DNA from: Allobosea sp. WAO | GTDB lineage: Bacteria > Pseudomonadota > Alphaproteobacteria > Rhizobiales > Beijerinckiaceae | NCBI RefSeq assembly: GCF_001509835.1 | Contig: NZ_JXTJ01000002.1 | Location: 1-64,000, forward strand | Reading direction: 5' to 3' | Length of the DNA stretch: 64,000 nucleotides | In this document: positions 17,556-28,358 of the stretch, in pieces | Layout of the letters: every line of letters starts with the position of its first letter | Numbering within the stretch: position 1 is the stretch's first letter | Position numbers and translations under genes: made by a program | Notes under the pieces: generated by a model | Seen by the model: the letters and a program-made list of their open reading frames with translations, nothing else | Told to the model about the DNA's origin: nothing | The model's database searches: none

Positions 17556-18452
17556 TTACTGTGAAACCGGGGCGGGCGGCGCAGCGGCTGGCGCACGCCT
17601 CGCCGTCGCCGGGCGGGCCGGCTTCGCCGCTTCCGGCTTGGGCTCGGGCAGGCCGAGCCGGGCGCGGATCGAGGCGGCGCGAGCCTCGGTGATGCGGGCG
17701 CTGCAGAAGCTGTGGCTGCCTTCGCTCTGGAAATCGCGGCAGATCTGGGCGCGCTCGGAGGAGAAGGCCGCCTGCTCGCGGGCGATGCTGCGCTGCTCAG
17801 GCAGCTCGGCCTTGGCCGACAGGGCCCGATAGCCTTCGCGCACGGCGTTCTCGGCCTTGCCGCGCTCGGCCTCGATCTCCTTGGCGCGCGCCACGAGCGT
17901 GCGCGCATCGGGGCCCCAGACGCCACGTGGATCGATCCGGCACTGAGCCGCCTCGATCACGCAGGGCTCCGCCGGCTCGACCACCAAAAAGCCACCTTCC
18001 AGCACGTCGAACACGATCGGGCAGGCAGAGGCTTCGAGCTTGTAGCGCGGCAGGCCGGCGGGCTTGCCGAGCGAGGTCAAAGGCACCGGGGCCTCGCCGA
18101 AGGAGATGGCGCAGGGCTCGACCAGGTTCTGGGCCTGGAAGCCTTCCGCACGTAGCTTCAGCCCGAAGCCGGCCGCGGTCTTCTCCAGCGTCGCCTCGCC
18201 GGCCCCGCCATTGCGCCGCACCGTCTTGCCGAGCAGGGAGTCCTCGCCGGGAATCCGGATCGCCGGCATGGTGCGTGGCCGAGGGGCTGAGGGAGCGGCG
18301 GAGGCCGGCGCCGATTGTTGCGTGCCGGGCGCATTGAAGGGTTGCGCGCCGGGCAGTTGCAGCGGCTGCGCCATTGCCGTGCAGCCGAACCAGGCCAGCG
18401 CGGCGCCGGTGGCGACGAGGCGGCTTGCAGCGGAGCGGCAGGTCGGCGTCAC
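17556..18452 (-). CDS. Unknown secreted protein with LprI-like C-terminal region
   Basis: This 298-residue protein starts at a GTG with a strong ribosome binding site (GGAGAAGGA) 6-7 bases before it. The signal peptide (residues 1-28) ends CTAMAQ. Residues 30-60 are a Pro/Ala-rich linker, and residues 60-195 hold several cysteines. The C-terminal helices (about 200-275: RSIAREQAAFSSERAQICRD, then FCSARITEARAASIRARL) resemble the DUF1311/LprI lysozyme-inhibitor type repeat with two conserved Cys. That resemblance is by eye and weak. No operon partner is visible. Confidence 0.6.
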   Translation of the reverse strand: MTPTCRSAASRLVATGAALAWFGCTAMAQPLQLPGAQPFNAPGTQQSAPASAAPSAPRPRTMPAIRIPGEDSLLGKTVRRNGGAGEATLEKTAAGFGLKLRAEGFQAQNLVEPCAISFGEAPVPLTSLGKPAGLPRYKLEASACPIVFDVLEGGFLVVEPAEPCVIEAAQCRIDPRGVWGPDARTLVARAKEIEAERGKAENAVREGYRALSAKAELPEQRSIAREQAAFSSERAQICRDFQSEGSHSFCSARITEARAASIRARLGLPEPKPEAAKPARPATARRAPAAAPPAPVSQ

Positions 18453-18900
18453 GGCTGTTCCTTCTCCGGCGATAGGTGGTCTTTCTGCATGGAATGGTGA
18501 GGCTCTGCGCGCAAGGGCACGAGAGCAACACCATCCGTTAATCATGCGGAGCCCCGAATACTGTGCGGGCTACGCTGGGACTTGCTTCTTAATCCGGCTT
18601 CGCGCCTTGCAAGGGGGGCGGCACCCTCCCTATATACGCCGCGAAGCGGTGGTTTTCGCCACTGCCGGAACCGGAATGCCATGGCTCCCAAGCTCTTGGC
18701 GGATTCCCGGTTCGCTTTGTTGAACCGGCGGACGGTGGCCGGGCCGGGGCATCCGCCCTCGGATCCGGAAACGCCTGCCAGACGTGGATATCCCGCATTC
18801 GTTCGCCGCAGAAGGTGGGGACGGGGCGGGACCATGGGCCGGAGGGCCGCGTCACGGCGCGGCGTTCCGGCGATCTGCTAAATCGAAAGGGATCCCTTCC
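18453..18900. other. Long dnaK leader region
   Basis: This gap of about 450 bases lies between the divergent secreted-protein gene and dnaK. It holds the heat-shock-type promoter at 18606-18638 (separate entry) and an untranslated dnaK leader of about 255 bases. An upstream in-frame ATG at 18784 would extend DnaK by 39 residues with no family support. No RNA family was recognised in the leader. Confidence 0.5.
18606..18638 (+). promoter_or_regulatory. Candidate RpoH (heat-shock) promoter of dnaK
   Basis: CTTG at 18606-18609 and CCTATATACG at 18629-18638 match the alphaproteobacterial RpoH pattern (CTTG, spacer, CYTATNTNNG). The spacer is 19 bases, one or two longer than the usual 17-18. It points at dnaK, whose start codon is 263 bases downstream. 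Confidence 0.5.
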
Positions 18901-20826
<1,926 letters not shown>

Positions 20827-20852
20827 GCGCGTTCGCCATCCTGTGGAATGTG

Positions 20853-20875
20853 ATGGCCGGGCTTGACCCGGCCAT
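20853..20875. terminator. 9-bp hairpin between dnaK and dnaJ
   Basis: ATGGCCGGG (20853-20861) pairs exactly with CCCGGCCAT (20867-20875) across a 5-base loop. The form is REP-like, without a T-run. It may act as a partial terminator or 3' stabiliser so that more DnaK than DnaJ is made. Confidence 0.5.
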
Positions 20876-20956
20876 TGCATTCGCGGAATGGCCCCTGAAG
20901 GAAAAGCTCGCCCTCCTGCGTGGTGACGCTCAGGAGGGCGCAAGGGCGGCTGTTTG

Positions 20957-22087
20957 ATGTCCAAGCGCGACTACTACGAAATTCTCGGCGTGCAGAAGAC
21001 CGCGAGCGATGCGGAGCTGAAAAGCGCCTTCCGCAAGCTCGCCATGCAGTGCCATCCCGACCGGCACCCCGGCGACAAGGCGGCCGAGACCAAGTTCAAG
21101 GAATTGAACGAGGCCTATCAGGTCCTCTCCGACGGGCAGAAGCGCGGCGCCTATGACCGCTATGGCCATCAGGCCTTCGAACAGGGCGGCGGTGGCGGCC
21201 CGGCCGACATGTCCGATTTCATGTCGGACATCTTCGAATCCTTCTTCGGCGAAGGGCGTGGCCGCGGCGGCCCGCGCGGCGCCAATGCCCGCGAGCGCGG
21301 CGCCGACCTGCGCTACAATCTCGAGATCGGCCTGGAAGAGGCCTATGCCGGCAAGAACGCGACCATTCGCGTGCCGACCTCGGTGGTCTGCGAGGTCTGC
21401 TCCGGTACCGGCGCCAAGACCGGCTCGAAGTCGCGGCAATGCCCGACCTGCGGCGGCCATGGGCGCGTGCGCGCCAATCAGGGCTTCTTCTCGGTCGAGC
21501 GCACCTGCCCGACCTGCAACGGCCGTGGCGAGGTCATCGACGATCCCTGCAATGGCTGCCATGGCTCCGGCCGTGCCACCCGCGAGCGCACGCTCTCGGT
21601 CAACATCCCGGCCGGTGTCGAGGACGGCACGCGCATCCGCCTCGCCGGAGAGGGCGAGGCCGGTCTGCGCGGCGGCCCGGCAGGCGATCTCTACATCTTC
21701 CTCTCGATCAAGCCGCACGCGATCTTCCAGCGCGACGGCGCCGACCTGTTCTGCCGCGTGCCGATCGGCCTGACCTCGGCCGCACTCGGCGGCGAGATCG
21801 AGGTGCCGACGCTGAACGGCGAGAAGGCCAGGGTGAAGATCCCCGAGGGGACGCAGACCGGCAAGCAGTTCCGCCTGAAGGGCAAGGGTATGAGCGTGCT
21901 GCGCTCGCGCGATTCCGGCGACCTCTACATCCAGGTCCTGGTCGAGACGCCGCAGAAGCTTACCGCCCGCCAGCGCGAACTCCTGCTCGAGTTCGAGCGC
22001 GAGAGTTCCGGCGCGACCCATCCGGAAAGCGCCGGATTCTTCGGCAGGGTCAAGGACTTCCTCGGCGGGCTCGGCGGCGCCGCCTGA
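20957..22087 (+). CDS. dnaJ: Chaperone DnaJ (Hsp40)
   Basis: This 376-residue co-chaperone has its J domain at residues 3-70 with the essential HPD (CHPDRHPGD), followed by a Gly/Phe-rich stretch. The zinc-finger region has four CxxCxGxG motifs ([32 protein letters not shown]). The C-terminal substrate-binding domains follow. It stimulates the DnaK ATPase and delivers substrates. The ATG at 20957 gives the usual [11 protein letters not shown] start; a TTG just before is unlikely. It is separated from dnaK by 130 bases that contain a hairpin. Confidence 0.98.
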   Translation: MSKRDYYEILGVQKTASDAELKSAFRKLAMQCHPDRHPGDKAAETKFKELNEAYQVLSDGQKRGAYDRYGHQAFEQGGGGGPADMSDFMSDIFESFFGEGRGRGGPRGANARERGADLRYNLEIGLEEAYAGKNATIRVPTSVVCEVCSGTGAKTGSKSRQCPTCGGHGRVRANQGFFSVERTCPTCNGRGEVIDDPCNGCHGSGRATRERTLSVNIPAGVEDGTRIRLAGEGEAGLRGGPAGDLYIFLSIKPHAIFQRDGADLFCRVPIGLTSAALGGEIEVPTLNGEKARVKIPEGTQTGKQFRLKGKGMSVLRSRDSGDLYIQVLVETPQKLTARQRELLLEFERESSGATHPESAGFFGRVKDFLGGLGGAA

Positions 22088-22118
22088 CTTTCCGACCTAT
22101 CCGGTTCCGGAACGGAAA

Positions 22119-22147
22119 AGGGCGGGTCACCCTTCGGTGCCCGCCCT
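22119..22147. terminator. Strong hairpin with CTTC loop after dnaJ
   Basis: AGGGCGGG-T-CACC pairs with GGTG-CCCGCCCT across a CTTC tetraloop: 12 base pairs with a single bulged T. It begins 31 bases after the dnaJ stop and 25 bases before the end of the convergent csbD-type gene. It is a good bidirectional terminator candidate although it lacks a long T-run. Confidence 0.65.
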
Positions 22148-22171
22148 GTCGATCGGGACCTGATGCGTCGA

Positions 22172-22363
22172 TCAGGCCTTGTCGATCACTTTCTTGACCG
22201 CATCCTTGGCCTTGCCGACGGCCTGTTGGGCTTCGCCCTTGCGCTCCTGCGCAATGCCTTCGGCCTCCAGCCCTGGCTTGTTCAGCGCCTTGCCCGCGGC
22301 CTGCTTGACGTTGCCGGCGGCCTCGTTGGCCATGCCCTTGATCTTGTCGGCGGTGCTGCCCAT
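22172..22363 (-). CDS. CsbD-family stress protein
   Basis: This 63-residue, highly charged protein starts MGSTADKIKGMANEAAGNVKQ and contains the CsbD-like repeats of Lys/Ala/Gly-rich helix (AAGKALNKPGLEAEGIAQERKGEAQQAVGKAKDAVKK). CsbD proteins are abundant general-stress proteins with no known biochemical activity. An EcfG-type promoter 50-75 bases upstream fits this role. The start at 22363 is fixed by the family N-terminus. Confidence 0.9.
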   Translation of the reverse strand: MGSTADKIKGMANEAAGNVKQAAGKALNKPGLEAEGIAQERKGEAQQAVGKAKDAVKKVIDKA

Positions 22364-22413
22364 GGGTCGTTTCCTCACTTGAACACGTGCCGCCGCAGCG
22401 GCGATACCCAATG

Positions 22414-22438
22414 AACGGCCGGGCGCGAGGAAGGTTCC
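22414..22438 (-). promoter_or_regulatory. EcfG-type promoter of the csbD-like gene
   Basis: Read on the minus strand, GGAAC (22438-22434), a 16-base spacer and CGTT (22417-22414) match the general stress response consensus. It stands 51 bases before the start of the CsbD-family gene, a typical EcfG regulon member. Confidence 0.75.
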
Positions 22439-22452
22439 CGGCAAGGTGCGTG

Positions 22453-23262
22453 CTATGAGCCGGCTATCGCCCTCAGCGCTTCCGCCGTCGCCTGATCGGC
22501 CGGGAAGAAGGTCTCCAGCGCCAGTTCCGACAAGGTGACGTCGACCGGCGTGCCGAACACCGTCGTCGCCGAGATCAGCGAGAGGATGCTGCCGCCGAAG
22601 CGCATTTGCAGCGGCACGACCACCGGAGGCTCGCTCTCCTCGCTGGCCTTGCCCTTGCGCTGGGGCATATCGGGCGTCGGATAGCTCAGCAGTTCCGTCA
22701 GCAGCTCGGCGAGCACCGGGTCGGCCGTGGCGCGAATCTGTTGGCGCAGCCGGGCGATCAGGTGGCCGCGCCATTCGGCGAAGTTGACGATCGCCGGCGC
22801 GAGGCCGCCGGGATGCAGGCTGAGCCTGAGCACGTTGACCGGCGGGCGCAGCAGCTCCGCCTCGCTGACGCCGGCGAGCAGCGGCGCCACGGCGGCATTG
22901 GCGGCGAGCAGCGTCCAGTGCCGGTCGACCGCCAGTGCCGGATAGGGCTCATGCCCCTTCAGCAGCAGGTCGATCGCGCCGCGGGCCGCTTGCAGGCTAG
23001 GATCTTCGAGGGAGCGTTCGAGATAGACCGGCGCATAGCCGGCGGCGAGCAGGAGCGCATTGCGCTCGCGCAGGGGCACGCCGAGGTTCTCGGCGAGGTG
23101 CAGGACCATGTCCCGGCTTGGCGCCGAGCGGCCGCTTTCGATGAAGCTGAGATGCTTCTGGGAGATCTCGGCCTCGAGGGCGAGATCGAGCTGGCTGAGC
23201 CTGCGGAGCTGGCGCCAGTCGCGGATGAGATGCCCGACCGTGGGCTGCTGGTGCTTGTTCAT
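22453..23262 (-). CDS. XRE-family regulator with MmyB-like ligand-binding domain
   Basis: This 269-residue transcription regulator has an N-terminal XRE helix-turn-helix (residues about 8-62: LIRDWRQLRRLSQLDLALEAEISQKHLSFIESGRSAPSR region). An MmyB-type PAS-like ligand domain (about 95-265) follows, with YPALAVDRHWTLLAANAAV. Such proteins sense a small molecule, probably a fatty-acid-like ligand in MmyB, and often control the divergent gene. Here the divergent neighbour is the small membrane protein at 23397, its most likely target. The ATG at 23262 fits; a longer upstream frame adds 12 residues of no resemblance. Confidence 0.85.
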   Translation of the reverse strand: MNKHQQPTVGHLIRDWRQLRRLSQLDLALEAEISQKHLSFIESGRSAPSRDMVLHLAENLGVPLRERNALLLAAGYAPVYLERSLEDPSLQAARGAIDLLLKGHEPYPALAVDRHWTLLAANAAVAPLLAGVSEAELLRPPVNVLRLSLHPGGLAPAIVNFAEWRGHLIARLRQQIRATADPVLAELLTELLSYPTPDMPQRKGKASEESEPPVVVPLQMRFGGSILSLISATTVFGTPVDVTLSELALETFFPADQATAEALRAIAGS

Positions 23263-23396
23263 GTGGGGCAAGCTAGCGCCGGACCGGCCGGCTTCCAATT
23301 ACCTCCGGCTTAATCGACCGACCTCCCAGCATCCGTCAGCATGGCCTCCATCAGCAACGGCCCCGTTCGGAACGGCGGCCAAACCGGAGAACAGCC

Positions 23397-23819
23397 ATGG
23401 CCTTCATCCAGTCCTCCAGCTTCCTGCGCAACGTCCTTGCCCTCGACGCCGCCGCCTGCGCCGCGACCGGCCTGCTGCTCAGCCTTGGAGCCGGCGCGCT
23501 TGCCGGCCTGCTCGGCTTACCCGCCGAATTCCTGCGCGGCGCCGGCCTGGTCCTGCTGCCCTGTGCCGCGGCGCTCGCCTTCCTCGCCAGCCGGGCGCGC
23601 CTGCCGCGCCTCGCCGTCTATGCGGTGATCGGCATCAACATCCTCTGGGTTGCCGACAGCATCCTGGTCCTCGTCGCCGACTGGTTCCAGCCGACCACGC
23701 TTGGCGTCGCCTTCGTCCTGGCCCAGGCCGCGATCGTCGCTGTTGTCACCGAGCTCGAGGTGATCGGGCTGAAGAAGTCGGTGGCCGAAGAGGTCCAGCC
23801 CAGCGCCGCCCGGCTCTGA
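23397..23819 (+). CDS. Small four-helix membrane protein
   Basis: This 140-residue protein has four predicted transmembrane helices (about residues 10-35, 42-65, 70-92 and 98-122) and a short polar tail. I do not recognise a named family. It is divergent from the XRE/MmyB-type regulator with 134 bases between the starts, so that regulator may control it. A role in membrane or small-molecule stress is only a guess. Confidence 0.65.
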   Translation: MAFIQSSSFLRNVLALDAAACAATGLLLSLGAGALAGLLGLPAEFLRGAGLVLLPCAAALAFLASRARLPRLAVYAVIGINILWVADSILVLVADWFQPTTLGVAFVLAQAAIVAVVTELEVIGLKKSVAEEVQPSAARL

Positions 23820-23880
23820 TGCCCGCGCTGGAAGCGCCCCGCCGTCGGCTTGATGCCGCGGCGGGGCGTTGTCGTTTCCG

Positions 23881-23898
23881 CTGTCACGAAACTGTCGC
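23881..23898 (+). promoter_or_regulatory. Pho box before the phytase-like gene
   Basis: CTGTCAC-GAAA-CTGTCGC is a direct repeat of the PhoB half-site CTGTCAT with the correct 4-base spacer. It sits 62 bases before the ATG at 23960. It implies PhoR-PhoB activation in phosphate starvation. Confidence 0.6.
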
Positions 23899-23959
23899 CT
23901 GCGCTGACTAGCCGGAAGGTCCGCCGCTTTCCCGGCTCACGCGGAACAGGACCCGTGCC

Positions 23960-26161
23960 ATGCGCAACCATCTCGCTCTTGCGGCCCTCGCCACGCTCCT
24001 GCTCGGCGGCACGGCCCTGGCCGAGCCGATGTTCAACCGCATCGCGACCTTCTCCGTGCCCGACAACCTCCCGGCCGGCCGCGATCTCAAAAAGAAGAGC
24101 GTCGCCGAGATCATCGCCGCCAACGAGGCCGGCACGCTGCTCGCCTATACCGATGCGGAGCAGAAGGGCATCGGCCTGATCGACATCGCCATGGCCAGCG
24201 CGCCGAAGCCTACGGTCTTCGTGCCGGTCGAGGGAGAACCGACCTCGGTCGTCATACTCGGCGAGCGGGCCTTCGCCGCCGTCGTCACCTCCGGCGATAA
24301 CTTCAAGCAGCCGGCCGGCCATCTCGCCACCATCGACCTGAAGACGAAGCAGGTCACGGCGACTTGCGAGCTCGGCGGTCAGCCCGACTCGATCACGCTG
24401 AGCAAGGACAAGGGCAAGCTCGTCATCGCCATCGAGAACGAGCGAGACGAGAAGCTGAACAAGGGCGCGCTGCCGCAGCTCCCAGCCGGCAACCTCACGC
24501 TGATCGGTATCAAGGATGGCGAGGCCGACTGCGCCTCGCGCCAGATCGTCGACCTGACCGGCATCGCCGCCGTCGAGCCGACCGACCCCGAGCCGGAATT
24601 CGTCGACGTCAACCAGGACGGGCTCGCTGTGGTGACGCTGCAGGAGAACAACCATCTCGCCATCGTCGACACCAGGACCGGCAAGCTGGTCGCGCATTTC
24701 CCGGCAGGTGCGGTCGATCTCAAGAACATCGACAAGACCCGCGACGGCCAGATCGCTCCGGTCGAGGAATTGAAGGGCGTTGCGCGCGAGCCCGACGCGG
24801 TGCGCTGGCTCGACAATGACCGCTTCGTCACCGCCAATGAGGGCGACTGGAAGGGCGGCTCGCGCGGCTTCACGATCTTCCGTAAGGATGGCACGGTCGA
24901 GTTCGATTCCGGCTCCTTGGTCGATCATATCGCGATCAGGCTCGGGCACTATCCCGAGCGTCGCTCGGCCGCCAAGGGCAGCGAGCCCGAAGGCATCGAG
25001 GTCGGAACCTATGGCAATGACCGGCTGATCTTCGTCGGACTGGAGCGGGCCTCGCTCGTGCTCGTCTTCAAGGATGAGGGGCCGGGCCGTGCCCCGCGCT
25101 ATCTCCAGGCGCTGCCGGGCGGGATCGCGCCCGAGGGCCTGCTCGCCATCCCGCAGCGCAATCTTTTCGTCTCGGCTTCCGAGGTCGATCTCGGCGAGAA
25201 GGGCGGGCCACGCTCGGCCGTGACAATCTATCAGCGCGGCGAGGCGCCGGCCGCCTATCCGACCATCTGGTCCGCTGATGTCGATGGCATCCCGCTCGGC
25301 TGGGGCGCGCTGTCAGGTCTCGCCGCCCATCCGGAGCTGGCAGGCCGACTCGTCGCCGTCACCGACAGCGCCTATTCACCCTCGCGCATTCTCGAGATCG
25401 ACGCGACGGCGAAGCCGGCGACGATCACCGGCGCGCTGACGCTCAGCAAGGACGGCAAGCCCGCCGCCTACGACCTCGAAGGCATAGCAGCGCGTCCTGG
25501 TGGAGGCTTCTGGCTCGCCTCGGAGGGCAATCCCGAGCACAAGGAGAAGCCGACGAAGAACATCCTCTTGCGCGCCTCCGCCAAGGGCGAGGTCGAGGAG
25601 GAGATCGTTCTGCCGGAGGAACTGGAGAAGCAGGCCTCGCGCTTCGGCTTCGAGGGCGTCGCCGTCACCGGCACGGGCGCGGACGAAACGGTCTGGCTCG
25701 CGGTCCAGCGCGAATGGAAGGACGATCCCAAGGGCAAGGCCAAGATCCTGAGCTACAAGCCCGCCGACAAGAGCTGGGGCGTGCTGCACTATCCGCTGAG
25801 CGCGCCGGCGGCCGGCACCTGGATGGGCCTCTCGGAGCTGACCTATCTCGGCGACGAAACCTTTGCCGTGATCGAGCGCGACAACCAGTTTGGTGCCAAG
25901 GCTGTGAAGACGTTGGCGACCTTCTCGGTGAAGGGCCTGAAGCCCGCTCCGCTGGGTGCCGCCGATATTCCGACGGTCGAGAAGAAGCTGCTGCGCGATC
26001 TGACGCCGGAGCTGATGAAGCTCGGCGGCTACGGGCTCGACAAGGTCGAGGGCATGGCGCTCGACAAGGACGGTAGCCTCTTCGTCGTCACCGACAATGA
26101 CGGCGTCGACGATTCCTCAGGCGAGACGCAGTTCTTCGCCTTCGGCAAGCTTACGAAGTAA
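23960..26161 (+). CDS. Secreted phytase-like esterase (beta-propeller)
   Basis: This 733-residue protein has a signal peptide (residues 1-21, GTALAEP). The body is a beta-propeller-like repeat protein, and its second half carries the phytase-like domain (PF13449 type): GWGALSGLAAHPELAGRLVAVTDS near residue 450, AYDLEGIAARPGGGFWLASEGN near residue 500 and DKVEGMALDKDGSLFVVTDNDG near residue 695. The acidic DLEG/VEG loops are candidate calcium sites. Family members are annotated as esterase-like or phytase-like and are believed to release phosphate from organic phosphates. The Pho box upstream supports a phosphate-scavenging role; the substrate is unproven. Confidence 0.82.
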   Translation: MRNHLALAALATLLLGGTALAEPMFNRIATFSVPDNLPAGRDLKKKSVAEIIAANEAGTLLAYTDAEQKGIGLIDIAMASAPKPTVFVPVEGEPTSVVILGERAFAAVVTSGDNFKQPAGHLATIDLKTKQVTATCELGGQPDSITLSKDKGKLVIAIENERDEKLNKGALPQLPAGNLTLIGIKDGEADCASRQIVDLTGIAAVEPTDPEPEFVDVNQDGLAVVTLQENNHLAIVDTRTGKLVAHFPAGAVDLKNIDKTRDGQIAPVEELKGVAREPDAVRWLDNDRFVTANEGDWKGGSRGFTIFRKDGTVEFDSGSLVDHIAIRLGHYPERRSAAKGSEPEGIEVGTYGNDRLIFVGLERASLVLVFKDEGPGRAPRYLQALPGGIAPEGLLAIPQRNLFVSASEVDLGEKGGPRSAVTIYQRGEAPAAYPTIWSADVDGIPLGWGALSGLAAHPELAGRLVAVTDSAYSPSRILEIDATAKPATITGALTLSKDGKPAAYDLEGIAARPGGGFWLASEGNPEHKEKPTKNILLRASAKGEVEEEIVLPEELEKQASRFGFEGVAVTGTGADETVWLAVQREWKDDPKGKAKILSYKPADKSWGVLHYPLSAPAAGTWMGLSELTYLGDETFAVIERDNQFGAKAVKTLATFSVKGLKPAPLGAADIPTVEKKLLRDLTPELMKLGGYGLDKVEGMALDKDGSLFVVTDNDGVDDSSGETQFFAFGKLTK

Positions 26162-26201
26162 GCCCCGCGGGGCGTCGTCCCCGACTGCGTCGAACGACCC
26201 A

Positions 26202-26242
26202 GTCATTCCGGCGCTGCGCGTGTCCGCGGCGGCCGGAATGAC
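26202..26242. repeat. REP-like GTCATTCCGGC palindrome
   Basis: GTCATTCCGGC (26202-26212) pairs exactly with GCCGGAATGAC (26232-26242). The sequence GTCATTCCGG...CCGGAATGAC is the form of a common dispersed palindrome of Hyphomicrobiales. It lies between the phytase-like gene and kup and may also end transcription of the former. Confidence 0.6.
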
Positions 26243-26334
26243 GACGCGCCTTGCCGGAAGGAGCGTTGGCCGACAGGCATCTTGCTGTCGCGGCCGGCGC
26301 ATGCGCTACTCCCACAAAAGCGGGAGAGTGGCGC

Positions 26335-28257
26335 ATGACCCAGGGGGTTCTGTCACAGAGCAGCTCGCCGTCTCATGGCGAGCAACATGGCTCCGTCCCA
26401 GCCTTGACGCTCGGCGCACTCGGCGTCGTCTACGGAGATATCGGCACCAGCCCGCTCTATGCGCTCAAGGAGGCCGCCCGCGCTGCGAGCGCCGGCGGGG
26501 CCTTGCAGCCGGGCGCCGTCGTCGGTTGCGTCTCGATGATCCTGTGGGCGCTGATCCTGGTCATCTCGCTCAAATATTCGCTGCTGATCATGCGCGCCGA
26601 CAATCGCGGCGAAGGCGGCATCATGGCGATGCTGGCCCTGCTCAAGGCGCGCCATGCCAAGCCGGGCTCGGCACGGGCCTATGTGCTGGTGGTCGGTCTC
26701 GTCGGCGCCGCGCTGCTCTATGGCGACGGCGCCATCACGCCGGCGATCTCGGTGCTGAGCGCGATCGAAGGTCTCAAGGTCGATGCGCCGTTCCTGGCGC
26801 CGGCCATCGTTCCGTTGACCGCGACGATCCTGATCGGCGTCTTCCTCGTGCAGAGCAAGGGCACCGGCTTCATCGGCAAGCTGTTCGGGCCGATCATGCT
26901 GCTCTGGTTCATCGCCCTCGCGCTGCTCGGCATCCGGGGCATCCTGATGGCGCCGGATATCCTGGCCGCGATCAACCCGTTCAACGCGCTCTACTTCATC
27001 ACCCACACCGCGCCGATCGTCGGCTTCGCCGTGCTGGGCGCAACTTTCCTGGCGGTCACCGGCGGCGAGGCGATGTATGCGGATATGGGCCATTTCGGCC
27101 CGATGCCGATCCGCATCGCCTGGTTTGTCGTCGTGCTCCCGGCGCTGATGCTCAATTATTTCGGTCAGGGCGGCCTGCTGCTGAGCCATCCCGAGGCGAT
27201 CGCCAACCCGTTCTATCAGCTTGCCCCGGACTGGGCGCACTATCCCATGGTGTTCTTCGCGACGGCGGCCGCCGTCATCGCCTCGCAAGCGGTGATCACC
27301 GGCGCCTTCTCGCTGACCCGGCAGGCCGTGCAGCTCGGCCTCTTCCCCGCCATCCACATCCAGCATACGGCAGACGACCAGAAGGGGCAGATCTACATCC
27401 CGATCGTCAACTGGATGATCTGCCTGGCGACCCTGACCTCGGTCTTCATGTTTCGCTCCTCCGATGCGCTGGCCGGCGCCTATGGCATCGCCGTCTCCCT
27501 GCTGATGGCGATCACCACCGGGCTGGCGGCGTTGATCGCGCTGAAATGGGGCTACAACCCGATCCTCGTCGTGGCGGTCAACGGCTTCTTCCTGCTGATC
27601 GACCTCGCCTTCTTCTCGGCGAACCTGCCGAAGCTGCACGAGGGCGGCTGGTACCCGCTGCTGTTGGCCCTGGTGCTGACGACGATCATGCTGACCTGGC
27701 GGCGTGGCCTCGCTTTGGTGGAGGCGGCGCGGGCGCGCCAGCGCGAGCCGGAGAAGGGGTTCCTGGACATGCTGGCGACGAATCCGCCGCTGCGCCTGCC
27801 AGGGACGGCCGCCTTCCTGGCGTCGGCCGCGCGTGGGCTGCCGATCTCGCTGACGCATTTCGTCCGCCACAACCACGCTTTGCACGAGCGCATTCTGCTG
27901 GTGACCGGCAAGCTCGAGGAGATTCCGCGCGTCTCCGATGAAAACCGGATCGAGCTGGTCGAGCTCGCGCCCAGCGTCACGCGCGTGATCATCCATTTCG
28001 GTTTCATGGAGACGCCACGCATCCCGGACGGCTTGCGCTGCGGCGTCGAGCACGGCCTGCTGCCTGACGTCGATCTCGCTGGGATGTCGTATTATATCGG
28101 CCGCGAGACGGTCATTCCGCGCGAGGAGATCGCCGGCATGGCGATGTGGCGCGAGGCGCTCTTCGCCTTTATGCAACGCAACGCCGAGCGTTCCGCTGCG
28201 CATTTCCATATCCCGGCCAAGCAGGTCGTCGAGGTCGGGGTCGAGATCGAGATCTGA
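26335..28257 (+). CDS. kup: KUP-family potassium uptake protein
   Basis: This 640-residue inner-membrane K+/H+ symporter has about 12 transmembrane helices in residues 20-455 and a hydrophilic C-terminal domain (about 480-640). Signature motifs are GVVYGDIGTSPLYALKEA near residue 29, ADNRGEGGIMAMLALL near residue 88, YGDGAITPAISVLSAIEG near residue 130 and GGEAMYADMGHFG near residue 242. Kup brings in K+ at low pH or when other systems are insufficient. The ATG at 26335 places the first helix correctly; no K+-responsive regulatory element is visible upstream. Confidence 0.95.
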   Translation: MTQGVLSQSSSPSHGEQHGSVPALTLGALGVVYGDIGTSPLYALKEAARAASAGGALQPGAVVGCVSMILWALILVISLKYSLLIMRADNRGEGGIMAMLALLKARHAKPGSARAYVLVVGLVGAALLYGDGAITPAISVLSAIEGLKVDAPFLAPAIVPLTATILIGVFLVQSKGTGFIGKLFGPIMLLWFIALALLGIRGILMAPDILAAINPFNALYFITHTAPIVGFAVLGATFLAVTGGEAMYADMGHFGPMPIRIAWFVVVLPALMLNYFGQGGLLLSHPEAIANPFYQLAPDWAHYPMVFFATAAAVIASQAVITGAFSLTRQAVQLGLFPAIHIQHTADDQKGQIYIPIVNWMICLATLTSVFMFRSSDALAGAYGIAVSLLMAITTGLAALIALKWGYNPILVVAVNGFFLLIDLAFFSANLPKLHEGGWYPLLLALVLTTIMLTWRRGLALVEAARARQREPEKGFLDMLATNPPLRLPGTAAFLASAARGLPISLTHFVRHNHALHERILLVTGKLEEIPRVSDENRIELVELAPSVTRVIIHFGFMETPRIPDGLRCGVEHGLLPDVDLAGMSYYIGRETVIPREEIAGMAMWREALFAFMQRNAERSAAHFHIPAKQVVEVGVEIEI

Positions 28258-28358
28258 TCTCCACGGAACAGCCGGCGGTCAGCGCCGGCTGGCGCGGGCC
28301 ATCTCGCCGCTCCGGCCTGAATGCCGGAACGACGAGGTGATACCGAAGAACCGATCTC

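Noticed and set aside
26353-28209. 618-codon open frame antisense to kup
   Set aside because: Arg/His/Asp/Gln-rich shadow of a membrane-protein gene; no domain pattern.
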